Shown here: one piece after another, positions 1 to 12,139 of the stretch
How the letters are laid out: each line of letters opens with the position of its first letter
Numbering within the stretch: position 1 is the first letter of the stretch
NCBI RefSeq assembly: GCF_954871325.1
Contig: NC_088776.1
Location: forward strand, 51,850,569 to 51,914,568
Source of the DNA: Gordionus sp. m RMFG-2023
Lineage: Eukaryota > Nematomorpha > Gordioida > Chordodea > Parachordodidae
Reading direction: 5' to 3'
Length of the DNA: 64,000 nucleotides
Position numbers and translations under genes: made by a program
Notes under the pieces: generated by a model
The model's database searches: none
Seen by the model: the letters and a program-made list of their open reading frames with translations, nothing else
Told to the model about the DNA's origin: nothing

Positions 1-147
1 CTTTAATGAAATTATGTTCGTCGAGGGATTCGAAATTTTGTAACAAAGTTTTTTGATCCTTAAACATGTTAACAGCTAACTCGTGCTTGCGGGCTGTCGG
101 TATTAATGCGGATAGAATTTTGACCAAACCACTCTGTATTCCATAAT
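1..147 (-). CDS. Partial exon, possibly SYCP2-like (synaptonemal complex) protein
   Basis: Read on the minus strand, an acceptor (ccaacag) at 148-154 is followed by an open frame to the window edge, beginning with two bases that finish a split codon. The peptide starts YGIQSGLVKILSALIP and continues TARKHELAVNMF, then a segment with SLDEHNFIK. Codon choice and the amphipathic helical pattern look coding, unlike the surrounding DNA. The arrangement of an IQ.G-V/L-K helix, an ELA..MF/WF helix and a short SLDE/D segment resembles the armadillo-like N-terminal domain of SYCP2, a lateral-element protein of the meiotic synaptonemal complex. That identity is an inference from remembered family pattern and is weak; another helical-repeat protein is possible. 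The remainder of the gene lies left of the window (3') and in unrecognised exons to the right (5'). Confidence 0.35.
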
Positions 148-317
148 CTGTTGGTAAAGGTAAAAAAAATATTTTATGGCATTAATATTTCCTTTTATAA
201 AAAAAAGGGTTTATTATTGAACCTTAAGAAAAATTATAATAAAATTATTGAAAAATGAATTATAAAAATAGGGAATTAAAATAAATATTTATACAGAATA
301 TTACTTTTATTAAAGTA

Positions 318-455
318 ACTAATTACAAGCCGTTAACTGATTATATTTGTGCAAATAAGTAACTTTAACAGGTTACTTTTCAAAAATTCTAAACTAGTAA
401 TATTTTTCGGAATGCAACCAACCACAAAAGTAACTATTTCCAAGTTACTTTTTAT
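318..455. repeat. Degenerate AAGTAACT/AGTTACTT inverted repeats
   Basis: Several copies of AAGTAACT and AGTTACTT lie in opposite orientation over about 140 bp. The same motif forms the subterminal parts of the hAT element at 4825-5776, so this is probably an old, end-only relative. No target duplication was found. Confidence 0.4.
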
Positions 456-1054
456 GATTTTCTTACCGTTTATTAAATATATTTCTCACCTGTATGACAT
501 TTGATTAACCACTGAACTTATTTTTGAGAGCATGCCTTTTTTAGAGGCTAATTTTGGAATAGTTTGTTGTCAAATCAAAATGTATTAAAACAACTAAATA
601 ATTATTTTATTAAAATCTATGAGGAGTGGGGCGAGTATCAAATAAAACTCCCTTTTTCGATTCGAATCCTCTGCTTTAGAAAAGATAGATCCTGACAGTA
701 TAATTAATTTTGCAATAAAAATAACTTAATGTTAATATTCCTTCCCAATGAAAAAAATAATAATAATTAAAAGAAGACTTTCCGGAGATTAAACAAGACA
801 TTAAACACCTGGCAAGATACCAACCAACATAAACTCTTTTTAAAAACGTTATAAATTTGAACAATAAAATATGTTTCAATTTGCTTTAACCTGTAGACTC
901 TATCTAAAACCATTTTATCTTTAAATAATTTTAATTGCTTACCTCCTATATGGGTTAATAGTTGAGGAAGCGATATTCTAATTGTAATATATAAAGAAAA
1001 AAAAAGAATTAATTTAATGTTATAAATTTGATATATATGTTTTAATCTCTTTTT

Positions 1055-1790
1055 AGAGGCCTATGGACGTTAAAATTTTAGGCATGGCCTGGATTTTGAA
1101 AAAATTTCCTATTTTTAAGCCCGGCCCAGGTTTAAAAAAAAATTTTTATGGCCCGGTCCGAATTTTGTTTTTAAGGGAAGCCCGTATTTCTCAAATATTG
1201 AACTTTTTACAGCCCTGGGGTTGCCCTAGATTTTTATAATATAGTTAAATTTTGACAGTATTTCGCAAATTGTTTCATAGAAAAAAAAATTAAAGAGCAG
1301 TAAATAAATATTGAACTGTCCATTACATGATTTCCCTAATTGAATAATAGATATCATTCTGATTTATTTTTAACTACTCTATTAAAAAATAAGCACGTTT
1401 TATTTTTGAGCATGTCCTGGTTTTAAAAGTATACCACTTTAATTTTAAGGCCCTCTTCGACCGATCGTATAAATAAGAGTCCCTCAATGACCGTAATATG
1501 ACATGATTATAAATATCAGAACCGGGACCTTAAAATGGAAATAATTTTAAACTCTTATTTTTTTTAATGGATCATTTTAATATCCATTCTCTCATATTTC
1601 CAATTTTCCCTTTGAAATAATTTATAAAATATAGTTTATTAAAAGAAAATGTCCAAATTTTAAAACCCAAACTGGGCCATAAAATATAATTAAATTTTAA
1701 ATAAATAATTTAAGTCTGGATTTAAAAATAAATAAAAACCCGGACCAGACCAAAAAAAAATCCTGGTCTTAAAATGATCTCCTTTCTTGG
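1055..1790. repeat. C/G-rich dispersed repeat, hAT-MITE-like, degenerate
   Basis: Islands such as AGCCCGGCCCAGG and GGCCCGGTCCG near the left and CCCGGACCAGACC near the right stand out in A+T-rich DNA. The same type of block recurs in the elements at 35085-35240 and 38098-38405, where hAT-like ends can be seen. Here no clean terminal repeats or target duplication are visible, so the limits are approximate. Confidence 0.45.
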
Positions 1791-4700
1791 TATAAAATTA
1801 TTAGTTGATTGATAGGTAAATTCAAACGCGATGAAAAAAGTGTCGCTCAACACACCTTAAATATGTTTTTATCACTGCTCGAATATTTTCTATTTGAACA
1901 ATAGCAACCATAGCCCAATTACAATTAGGTTAATTTAATTTATTCTTTGCAAAAAATAAAAAATGGGAACAATCATTTTCTTTAAACTGTGTCCTAAACA
2001 TTCAAAAAATTTAATTCCAAAACTTATCAAAACAGGAAATTAGACTTGGTATCCTTAAAGTTTTAAAAAAATTTAAATTTTTTAAACAGGTTTTGGCCGC
2101 AACCTTAAACAAAATTGTGTTATCAAAATATTTTAGGCTCTGTCCTATATCTGGTTTAAATATTCGCAATATAAAAAAACTCTATGAAGTTTTTAAAATT
2201 TAATCAAATCGTATAATAACATTTTCTATAATTATGTTTAAAAAATGTTTATATTTTTATATTAAAAATAGCTTTAGTTAAGGTTACGAAAGTTTTCTAA
2301 TATAATTTTATATTGAGGCCATAGCCTTAATAAAAAAAAATTATATTTTGATAGATTTACATCTGAGCTAAATATTCTGGTAAAACAAGAGCTTTGTCCT
2401 TTATTTTGTCATCGACTAATCCGGAAAAATTTTGCAATAACTTGGAAATCTTTTTTTAGGAAATTTATAAAAATGAAAAATGATTTAATTATATGACGAT
2501 CCTTAAAACACTTTTGATTAACTTTAAATAGAAATAAGTCAATATTTAGTAGAAGCTAAATTAAGGAATGTAATTATTTATTTTTATTTTTATACTTTAA
2601 CAAATATGTCAATTGTAGAAGGGTAACTCTGGCCGAGTTTATGTAAACATGACATAAATTTTTCCAATAATTGATAGGCATCTATATAAATGATTGATTG
2701 AAAAAACTAAATTTAATATAAAATTTACTTTCTGGTGATAGGTGAAACATTTTCTGAAAAAAAAAAATATATATCACAGATTTTTTTGGGGGTCAAAATA
2801 ACTCACTATAAATATGTCGTCTAATATCTCTAAAAGGGATATTTTATGATTTTCATCAAGTGTATGACATTTTAATCCATATTGATAGATGTCGAATAAC
2901 TAGATGCAACAAATATATTTATCAAAACTATTTACATTACATTGTCTAGGAGTTTACTAAAATTTTTAACCAATCCTACTTTCAAATTTCCTAAAGATAT
3001 GAAATCATTTACGCACGATAAGGCCTGGATCATATATTCAATATTCCCAATATCATCTCTTACCTTTTTTATAATAAAATAGGTATTTTTTTTTAATTAA
3101 ATGTGCAAAAAAGTTATACTTTTTTATAAAGATTATTCAGCACCCGAATTATTCCATCAACGTGCAAAGGCTTTAAATTGATCTTGATATCATAGAAACT
3201 CTTTAATTTTTCAAATTCAACATAACCAGATTTTATTTGCATCAGGGATAATAAGATAAGTGTCTTGGTTCGAAAGGAATACTAAATAAAATTGATTATA
3301 CTATTATTAATTAGTAATAAAACGTCTTGTAAAAATTATAAGTATATACAAATATATCTTGACGGCAGACGATTTTTATAAAAAAAATATTCAAATTTTA
3401 ATTGCACAAATAAATTATGCATTTTAAATGAAATTCTAATCTATGACCATTTTATGATATTTTTTAAATGTTTTTTTTTAATTTCAATTTTTTTCTTCAT
3501 TTTTTTAATTTGTTTTTTTTGTTATTCTTTCTTTTTTTTAATTTTTATAATGAAACTGAAAATTGCACATTATGATTTACAATATTAGATTAATTAATTA
3601 CAATCTTTGTAGGGGCTTCGTAGGTGGGGGTGGGATGGGGGTGGAACTTATTTTGAAGCCCATATAAATTCATTTTTAATAATTTTAAATAAAATTTTCT
3701 TTCTTTTTTGGTAATTTTAAAAAAAAAACTGATCTTAATTCAGGGTTAAAATAAACCAAGCCATTGATACACTATATTGTTTTTGAATATTGATATTTTC
3801 TAAGGCGTGGAGCGGTTAGCATTAATTATGTTAAAAGAATTTTAAAGAATAAAGAATTAATGATACAAAATTTTACCGTCAATCAAGCTTATAATTCATA
3901 TTTGGTCTATAAATTAATCCTAATTTATATAAACTAATTCCAATGCTTATCTAGCCAATTTTTCCTAATTTTAGATTTAAATATTGATTTTTTATGGTGC
4001 CCTACCCCCTTAAAAAGGAATAACAATTCCCTTCCTTTATCTTGTACTTTTAACAGTAGTGACTTCTACTAACGGGCATTTTTCGCCTTCAACATTTATG
4101 TTTTTAAAAAATCTGGATAATAAAATACGACTTTTCACAAATGAACCCAGAGAATTCCTTTTTATTCATCAAAAAATTCAAATAGAAATTTTAGACACAA
4201 TTATGGTTTCTTTTTGGGGACTCAATTATAGAATTTTATTTTTAATTATATAATTATAAATTTATAAATTATAATTTTTTTAATAAGGTTTTATGTAAAT
4301 TTAAAAATAAATAGAATATATATTTTAATTAAATGATAAACGTGCCTTACATAATGAAATTGATTTTACCATTAAATAACATATAAATATGTTGTAGACA
4401 ACATGTAAACATTTGTTATAATGTTTTCAAGAGAAAGAAGATTAATTTTTGTAATATTCATGTTTCAGAAACGAGATTGTACTTTATTTTAATTTAAAGA
4501 TGAATTGGATGTTAAAATGAATAATTATAAAATTTGAATAATTGTTAGATAAAAAAAAAGATATAAAAGATTGTTATACAAAATTATTATTTACTTTTTA
4601 TTTTTCGCTTATAATTTTCCTAATTATTAACTTTTTCTTATATTATTTTACTTTCTTATTAATTTTCCTCATATAGTTTTTTACTTTTATTTGATAATTA

Positions 4701-4824
4701 GTATTTATAGTTAATGGTTATGAATAAAACGTTAAAATCTTAAAATGTTTTATTAATTTTGTTTTTAATTATACTAATTTGTTTCTTCCTTTTATTTTAG
4801 ATTTTTCCCACTACTACAAAATAG

Positions 4825-5776
4825 TAGTGATGTTAAGAAGTAACTAGTTACCTTGGCTAAAAAATAACTGTAACTAGTTATATTTTTAAAATTGTAACTA
4901 GTAATTGTAACTAGTTATAATTTTTGAAATGTAACTGCCAAAAGTAACTAGTTACTTTTAAAGATATATTCAAATAATTAATTTTATTTTTAATATGTTG
5001 TGATAAATTAATTTTAAATTAAATTTATTTTTTAAATTAAATTTATTTTTTAAATTAAATTTATTAATTTAAAATTTTGTGAAAATGTCGGATTGTTATA
5101 ATTTCCCGTTCAAATTGATTTTCTTTTCTTAAATTGTTACATTGCTGCTGGGCTTCATAATTTTGTAAGCAAATTCAAGTAATTTAATAAATTTTAATAT
5201 TATATTTATTTACAAATGTAGCACAATATATTTTTTTCCGTCAAGTAACAAGCATTGGAACTTCATATCATACGTAATAAAAAAAAAATTAAATTTAGTA
5301 TAAGGAAAAAGACAGATTATTTTAGAATTTAATATTAAATTATTAATCATTACTTACAAGAACCAAGTCTAACAAAAGCATAAGCACATTACTCAAATTT
5401 TAAAAAATGATTGCTTTCTGAAATTTATTTTTTGATCTAGCCTGAATTTTTATTTATAATCAAATTATATATAAATTAGACACATTTTAGAACTGTATGT
5501 TTCACTCATTAATTGATTATTCTATTCCTAATTTAGATAGTGTTATTTATATTTATCTCCTAGATAGAAACAGAATACAAAATGAATTCTGAGTTAGATG
5601 ATGAAGAAATTATACCTTCTCCTTCTACAATAATTGCAAAAAATTTTGAAAATAACTAACTAATAACTAGTTACTTTTGAAAAAATGTAACTAGTAACTG
5701 TAACTAGTTATGTTTTTGCCAATGTAACTAGTAACTGTAACTAGTTATGTTTCAAAAGTAACTTTTAACATCACTA
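4825..5776. mobile_element. Non-autonomous hAT element, 952 bp, with 8-bp target duplication
   Basis: The left end reads TAGTGATGTTAAGAAGTAAC and the right end is its approximate reverse complement (GTAACTTTTAACATCACTA). The flanking 8-bp direct repeat CAAAATAG is perfect (4817-4824 and 5777-5784). Eight-base duplications and TAGTG-type ends are hallmarks of the hAT superfamily. Both subterminal zones repeat GTAACTAGTTAC palindromes many times, likely transposase-binding or hairpin sequence. No transposase frame is present inside, so the element would depend on a partner. A further one-ended copy of the same style (TAGTGCTGTAAAGTAACG) lies at 23004. Confidence 0.8.
5006..5062. repeat. Short A+T tandem repeat
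   Basis: About three head-to-tail copies of a 20-bp unit built on TTTAAATTAAATTTATTTT lie inside the hAT element at 4825-5776. It is simple sequence with no sign of coding. Confidence 0.6.
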
Positions 5777-5784
5777 CAAAATAG

Positions 5785-6524
5785 ACCTAAAACAAATTAT
5801 GCATTATTCTGAATATAAATAATGAAAAAAAATATATTCATCGAAATAAGCTCTTTACTATTCTATCGAATAATTCATATTATTAATTTTTATTATTAGT
5901 AAATTATTTGTGTTGGACATTAAAATTATTCGTAAACATTTTATTTCTTCCTCTTCGTATTCGCAAGTAAAAAATAAAAAGTTAAATAAACAAATTTTAA
6001 TGGATGAATATTCTATTTTTCACTTTATTAAAAATTTATTATTAAGATTAAAAGGAATGGAAAAAGTTAGGATGGATAGATTTTTTTCTGTATTTTATTT
6101 AAGATAGTGATAAAATATTATGCATATTATAAAAATTGAACATTGCTTGAAATCTAATTAATTTGATTATTTAAAAGAATTTCAACTTATTATAATTAGA
6201 AGAAATATCTCATAAAAAGTTCTCATAAACCAATCTTGTACGCAGGAATTCAATATGGAAATCGGGGTGGGGGGGGGGGTTAAATTTTTCTTGAAACCTA
6301 TAAAAGAAATAAATGTTGGAAATATAGATTAATGCACAAAAATTTGCATGTATATGGACTTACAAAGTATTAAGAAAAAAAATAAGGCGAATTAAAAATT
6401 GGAGAAATATCAATGCAAATAATAAATATATAATTTAAAATTGATTCTTCCTTGAGATTGAACTAATTTTTCAATGATTTCATCAGTGCAATGTCAATTC
6501 TCTATGTATATTGAGAAAGCAAGA
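5785..6524. other. A+T-rich spacer, no gene seen
   Basis: A short open frame at 5910-6107 is A+T-driven with no recognisable family. A run of G residues sits near 6265-6280. Nothing else was identified. Confidence 0.45.
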
Positions 6525-7945
6525 GCATAGCCAGCAGGAGGGCCAAAAATTTTTGAAAAATATATAGGATTTTTGTTATTTTCAATGTATTTCAAATAGG
6601 TTATAATACTCTATTTTAATTTTAACCAAAAGTTAAAATTAATTTAAATATATCTTCCTTGTGTATTATTATTTAATCCCGAAGTAGTTTTCTTATATTA
6701 TCTTAATGGGTAAAAATCTTATTAACCAAATTAAATTTTATTTAAATTAACCAAATTATAAATCTTATTTAATTTAGTTCTACTAATTACTAGACTAGGC
6801 AAAACTTAAAGAATGTATGAAATGTCCAGATATCCAGATAGACAGAATTTGCTGAATAGAATATTTCTAAGACTTCCTATACTACAAGAAAAAAAACTGC
6901 AAAAAGCATGGTCGACAAGGTAGAACCTTAGACCAAACGTTATAGCATTTTTGGATCTAGAGAAACTTATTTTGATGCCCTTATAGGAAATATCAGAATA
7001 ATCTGAACCAGATATTTCATCTGAAACTAATCCATTATCAGATTATATACGAAGCCGATATTTTTTTGCATTGGAATGTGATAATAAATTTAAGCAACAA
7101 ATTTATGCAATATTTTTCAAAAAAATGATATAGTTTCGAATATTATTATATTATAACTTAGAAAACTAAAAGATAATATAGACCAAGAATTTTAAGAAAT
7201 TTTTATGAAGAGAATTTATATGATTATGAGATTCGTAAGCCTCGACTAGCACCTAAATAAACAAATTCTTCCAATATCAACGCGGACTTAATTGTATATT
7301 ACTATAAAATTTGGATACCTTTTTCAAATCCAACTATTTGTAAAATGGGTCCAAAATTAATTAATACTATTATACTTAGAAATCCGTCTCAGGATTTAAT
7401 CTCGCTATTGAAAAATTAAATATTTATAAAAATTTTATTCAGAGGATATAAAATTTAATTTTAGAACTTAAATTTTGGTGTGAAAGATTAATATCCTTCA
7501 AGAATGATATCATTGCAGTTTAAAATAAATTTTGAAGATTTTCAAATATATTAAGATCACTGAATATTTTGTCAACAATGCCAATAGGTACAACAAGTAT
7601 AAATGAGAGGTTTTTTAATACATTACCGAAAATAAAAACAACTTAACTCAGAAGTACGACAATAGAAAATCGATTGAATCTAATAACTTTGAGATTTAAT
7701 CCCCATTACTGAACAAATTTTGATTAACTCTTTAAATCATCATATAATGTTTAATTCTAAATTTATTGTTAATTTACTTACCGGTTTATATAGCTATAAT
7801 ATTTATTATTTCGTGTTCGAAACTGCCATTTGATTGCCTATAAGAAATTTTATATGAATATTTCTAATAAATTTTTAATGTTCCAAAAAACTATTTTAAT
7901 TTTTAAAAATTACCCCCCCCTAATAGCAAATTTCTGGCTACGAGC
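6525..7945 (+). pseudogene. Decayed hAT transposable element with transposase relic
   Basis: The outer ends are imperfect inverted repeats: GAGCATAGCCAGCAGG at the left and CTGGCTACGAGCTT at the right, the type of end seen on animal hAT elements of the ZMYM1-like group. Inside, plus-strand translation interrupted by stops gives transposase pieces. The clearest lies near 7575-7700, where TMPIGTTSINERFFNTLPKI is followed by a T-x-LRSTTIENRLNLI segment. That matches the C-terminal dimerisation (hATC) pattern: P-x-x-T-T-S-x-x-E-R-x-F, then K, then R-S-x-x-x-x-x-R-L. Earlier fragments near 6860-7120 carry LDLEKLILMPL-like and ALECDNKFKQQIY-like peptides. Many stops and shifts show it is dead. Confidence 0.65.
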
Positions 7946-8837
7946 TTGAAGAAGGGGCACCCATATAATATTTTCAGAGGTAGTACTTCTCAGTAATGTG
8001 GCTAAATACCTTAATTTGCACCGATTTTTAAAAACGCCCCTAAAGATTTTGCTCATAGATGGTACAAAGGTTTGGAAATCTATTAACAAAATCTCAATGC
8101 TGAGGCAATATTTTTCTAGCGATTTGGCTGTTTTTTAAACTTAATCCAAATCTAGCCATTTAACAACACTACTTTTCAGGTATTTTTATTCTTGTTAAAG
8201 AATAAAATGTTCTTTCATTAGTAGAAGTACCCAGTGGCCTCTACACTTTTTGAGCAAATGAAGCAGAATACCCCCATGAAAAGTACCCCTTGAAAAGTAT
8301 CCCCCCCCCTTTGAAAAAATGATAATTATGACACCCATAAATTTCAAAAATAATTTTTATTGCATCAATTTTTAATATATAATATAAATAAAATGCAAAA
8401 AATATAACTTTATAAATATTATTTTTAAATTAATAATTTAGATAAATTAGGGGAAGAGAAAGCGAAAGAATTTATAATTTCATCAGTATTAAATTGTTTA
8501 AATAAAAAAAATTCTATTGATAATATGGTTAAATTATTGAGAAAAGAATCTTTCATGGTACTCATAAAATCAACTTTAATTCTTTATTCAAAATTATAAT
8601 AGTAAAAATCATAAAAAAAATAAAATAAAATATAATTAAAAAAGTTAATAATTTAAAAAAACATCAAAGATTGTTTGTATCGTAAAAATTTTGCCTTTTT
8701 ATACTCTTTTAAATCTTCTAATAACTAATCATAACTATTCAAATATAATCTTTTTATCACGCGTTATAACAATAAATCCACAAGAATTCTTTATGCAAAT
8801 TACATATAAAGTACAACAAAATCCAACAGAAATCTTT
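7946..8837. other. Repeat-bearing A+T-rich spacer
   Basis: It contains one copy of a dispersed small element (8030-8175), a C-run near 8304 and otherwise A+T-rich DNA. The open frame at 8691-8903 runs into the inverted-repeat structure and is not a gene. Confidence 0.4.
8030..8175 (-). mobile_element. MITE family copy sharing an ATCTATGAGCAAAATCT core
   Basis: On the minus strand this copy reads ACCATCTATGAGCAAAATCT, and its 5' end corresponds to the plus-strand GGC/TTTAACAACACTAC at 8150-8175. The same core and AACAACACT-type end appear at 16970-17120 and 59090-59276, so these are three copies of one small inverted-repeat element. This copy is diverged and lacks an obvious target duplication. 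Confidence 0.55.
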
Positions 8838-11140
8838 ATGCAAATTCAATCTAACATTTACAACACCTCCCTACTTAAATTAGACCCAACATTCTGCGAA
8901 TGATCAATCTTCTTTCGATCTCGACTTATTCTTCTTAATTTTTGCTGTCTTCTAAGTTCTAACGAAGGCTCTGTCGCTTGAAATTTTTGAATTCTATCTG
9001 TCGCTTGTCACCCTGTAAAACGATCAGCTTTTTATCGCTGTAAGCCACTGACGAACTTGATACACGCCTGTTTTCCACTATCCATGATTGATAACGATTA
9101 TCGATGACATCCAGTTTCTTTTCCTCTCTTGTTTTTTTGCTAGTCTGTCTTAATCTTTTTTACAATTTATCGTAGCTTGTTTCCTATCAAGACTAAAGTC
9201 TCGGTAATAATTGGCTATTATTGGTCAGCGATTAACGATTGCAGCATAACGTCTTGACCCTACTTTCTATCAATTTGCTTGTTTTCCCCTTTCTCTTGTA
9301 ATTGATTGGTTTTTGCCTCTAATTCTTGTAATCGTATCTATCTTTCAGACTTCCGGGTCTTCTACGACAGTCTACCCTTGCTGAGATATCGAGTAATCAC
9401 ATCTAATCTACTTCTACCTAAAATAATCTATTTAAATAACTTCTGAAATATTTTATCACTTTCTTATATTTATTCTCAAATATAAACTACCTAATACAAA
9501 TATACTAATAAAATATATAATTATACCAACCTTATCCTAATGTCTACATTTATCTCCTCTAAACTAATTCTGCCTTTAATAAATGGCGTAAATTATACTA
9601 AATCTTAAATTTATAATACGTAGCAAAATATAATAAATTATATAAATATATCAAATTCTATCACCCCTCTCCCCTTAATGAAGCCTAGACCCATATTTTC
9701 ATTGATACTTGTACTCATCCTTTAGCTATTGATCCTCATCTTCTTTTCAGCCATGTCTATACTAAATTTATATCTAAAAATCCTATTCTAAAATATATAT
9801 CAAAACCTAAAACAATTATCATTGTGTATTTATTTCCTCATGTACTCTTTGACACTCAAGTCTTTAAAAAAACTGCTGAAATATATAAATCTCTTTTCAT
9901 ACATACGTTGTTGAGAAATCAATGACATCTAATCATAAAAGTTTTCATACTTACGTTTATGAACAACCTCTTAATTCTAATCACTATGGTTTTCACCCCA
10001 CGTCTTTGAAGAACTTATGAAATCTAATCATTATAATTTTTCGCACAACCGTTGTTGAAAACTGATATGTATATTTCTAAAGCATGTTTTTCCTTTTGTA
10101 CTATTAGAATAATATTGTATGATTCTTCTTAAATCTTATTCATGATTCAAAATAAAAATCCGATCTCAAATTGAGCTCGATTGCGGCATAAATTTTCTAA
10201 TGACGAAAAGCCGATTCTCTCTATGAAGATTTTTTGGTTAATCTACAACCTAATATACTAATTCACATTAATCCTTGAGGCTGTTTTATCTCTCGCAGCC
10301 CTTAAAATAAAAGTTAAACGTAAATCTTCAATAAGAATTTAATCAACTATTTCCTAACAATAAAGTTATATTCTAATCTTATTCACCGAATTTTTTAATT
10401 ATTATATCTCAGCAACCTATTAGTTAAATATTAACTTTCGCAATTTATGTTTCTATTTCTTTGTCAAAGTTATTTCTAGTGATCACTTGATAATAATTCT
10501 AAAATCTAAAATATCATAGTCTTTATTAGTTTCAAAATTCCAATGGTTTTTAGTTTACCAGTAACTTCTAAATATAAAATTCTTAGTTATCACCTTTAAA
10601 TAAAAGATATACGGTTGACTGTTATTTAAGTTGATAATATTTAGCAAAATATCAGGTTGTTGATTAACCAAAAAATCTTCATAAAGAGAAACGGCTTTTC
10701 GTCATTAGAAAATTTATGCCGCAATCGAGCTCAATTAGAGATCGGATTTTTTATTTTGGATCAAAAGATACAAGAAATCTTTATCGTATAAGAGATCTTA
10801 AGACAACGTGGATATCTTGGCAAGCGACTAGGTAGAACAAGTGGTCAAGACCAGGATGCTATCGTTAATCGTTGACAAATTATCGCCAGTTGCTTATCAA
10901 AACTTTAGTATAGGATAAAAAATCGATGATCTTAGAAACAAGAAGTCGTGGAAACCATCGTTACTCGCAGACAAATTATCGGCAGTCGTTTACCGTCATT
11001 AGTTACTAGAAACCGTTAGAAACAAGCAAAGACTAGGATAATTTGTCAGTAAAGTCAAAATCGGAAGAAAGGAGATTATTCGCAGAATGGTGGGACTAAT
11101 CTAAGTGGAAAGGTGTTGTAATTGTGGTAACATGCAAATT
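8838..11140. mobile_element. Long-inverted-repeat (foldback-like) element, about 2.3 kb
   Basis: The outer arms match each other as reverse complements. The left arm contains ACAACACCTCC, ACATTCTGCGAATGATC (8893 on) and, further in, AGCGATTAACGATTGCAGCA and GTCTTGACC. The right arm, read in reverse, has ACAACACCTTTCC, CCATTCTGCGAATAATC, ACGATTAACGATAGCATCC and GTCTTGACC. A second, much better preserved pair of arms lies at 10141-10257 and 10655-10765. It shares AAAATTTATGCCGCAATCGA and CGGCTTTTCGTCATTAG in inverted orientation. The pairs are not concentric: about 850 bp of left-arm DNA (9300-10140) has no partner on the right. No protein frame was found. It could be a foldback transposon or two inverted solo copies of an unknown repeat. 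Confidence 0.6.
9895..10075. repeat. Degenerate roughly 60-bp direct repeats
   Basis: About three imperfect copies share the pattern ACGTTGTTGA / ATCTAATCAT / AAAAGTTTTCA-like words, for example ACATCTAATCAT and AAATCTAATCATTATAA. They lie in the unpaired part of the left arm of the long-inverted-repeat structure. Confidence 0.4.
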
Positions 11141-11436
11141 TACTAGATTAAGAAAAACGCCAGACAGGCAAATTACTTTTAAACAAAATTACGAAGCCCA
11201 AAGATATTCAAATCTACAAGAATTAAATCTCGGTACAAATTGAGACTATGCAAATGTTGATTAAAGAAAAAGGATATATAAGGAGATATTATGAAGCGAA
11301 AAATGATGATTAAATTATGATTTTACGAACTTAATTTTTAATTTTTTTTATCTTATTTTAATTTCTTATTTTAATTTTAATTTATATTAATTTATTTTGA
11401 TTATGTTTTTTTCTTATTATTTAATAAAGATTTATT

Positions 11437-11629
11437 ATCATTTTAGTTCTAACCTTTCTTATTTGACGAATATTATAGAAAAGTATATATAATCGAGGAT
11501 ATTAGTCTGATTTAATATCATTTTAGTTCTAACCTTTCTTTATTTGACGAATATTATAGAAAAGTATATATAATCGAGGATATTAGTCTGATTTAGTATC
11601 ATTTTAGTTCTAACCTTTCTTTATTTGAC
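11437..11629. repeat. Tandem repeat, unit about 80 bp, about 2.4 copies
   Basis: ATCATTTTAGTTCTAACC starts at 11437, 11517 and 11598, so the period is 80-81 bp. The two full units share TTTGACGAATATTATAG and AATCGAGGATATTAG and are almost identical, which points to a recent duplication. The third copy stops after TTTGACA. Confidence 0.85.
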
Positions 11630-12139
11630 AACGGTTCTAATCACCCAACCCTTCTAAATTCTTCAAAATGTTACATTTTTATTTGAACATAAAAACCCAT
11701 GATTATTAACGAACGTCTACGTATGAATAATATTATAGATTATTGTTATTTTGCATAGAAAATGTTTTGTTTTTGCATAGCAAATTTTTTATATATAAAC
11801 TCGCAATTTTTTATAAAATACAATCAATCGGATATTGGAAAATAAATAACTTGTAATCTTTTAAAGGGTATTATTAAAATTATAGTGAATATAATCGAAA
11901 ACACCAAAATTCGACATTCAGTCTTGTTTTAATTAATTTAATTTTACTCATGACTCTTTCGGGAATGGTTAATAAATATTTATATAAAATTCTTAAATTA
12001 GGGAAAGCAGAAAAATTTAAAAGTAAACGATAAGGTAAAATAAATGAATACTTTTTCCAATCTGAATCGTAAGTCCATCATCATCATCAGAAGAAGCTAA
12101 ATGATGTATTGGTAAAAATATTTTAATTAAATAAATTTA

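Larger units (their letters stand above)
148..4816. other. A+T-rich non-coding DNA with decayed repeats
   Basis: No convincing exon was seen on either strand. The stretch holds homopolymer-rich A+T sequence, degenerate AAGTAACT-type repeat ends (about 318-455) and a C/G-rich repeat block (about 1055-1790). Long T runs and a short G-rich patch lie near 3460-3650. It may be intron or upstream sequence of the gene whose exon lies at 1-147. Short open frames such as 4059-4253 have A+T-rich composition and no family resemblance. Confidence 0.5.

Noticed and set aside
656-670. CGATTCGAATCC, a good Pol III B-box match suggesting a tRNA or SINE
   Set aside because: No T-stem pairing around it and no convincing A box at the right distance.
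11437-11629. Tandem repeat considered as a CRISPR array
   Set aside because: The whole 80-bp unit repeats, with no short repeats and unique spacers, and the DNA is eukaryotic.
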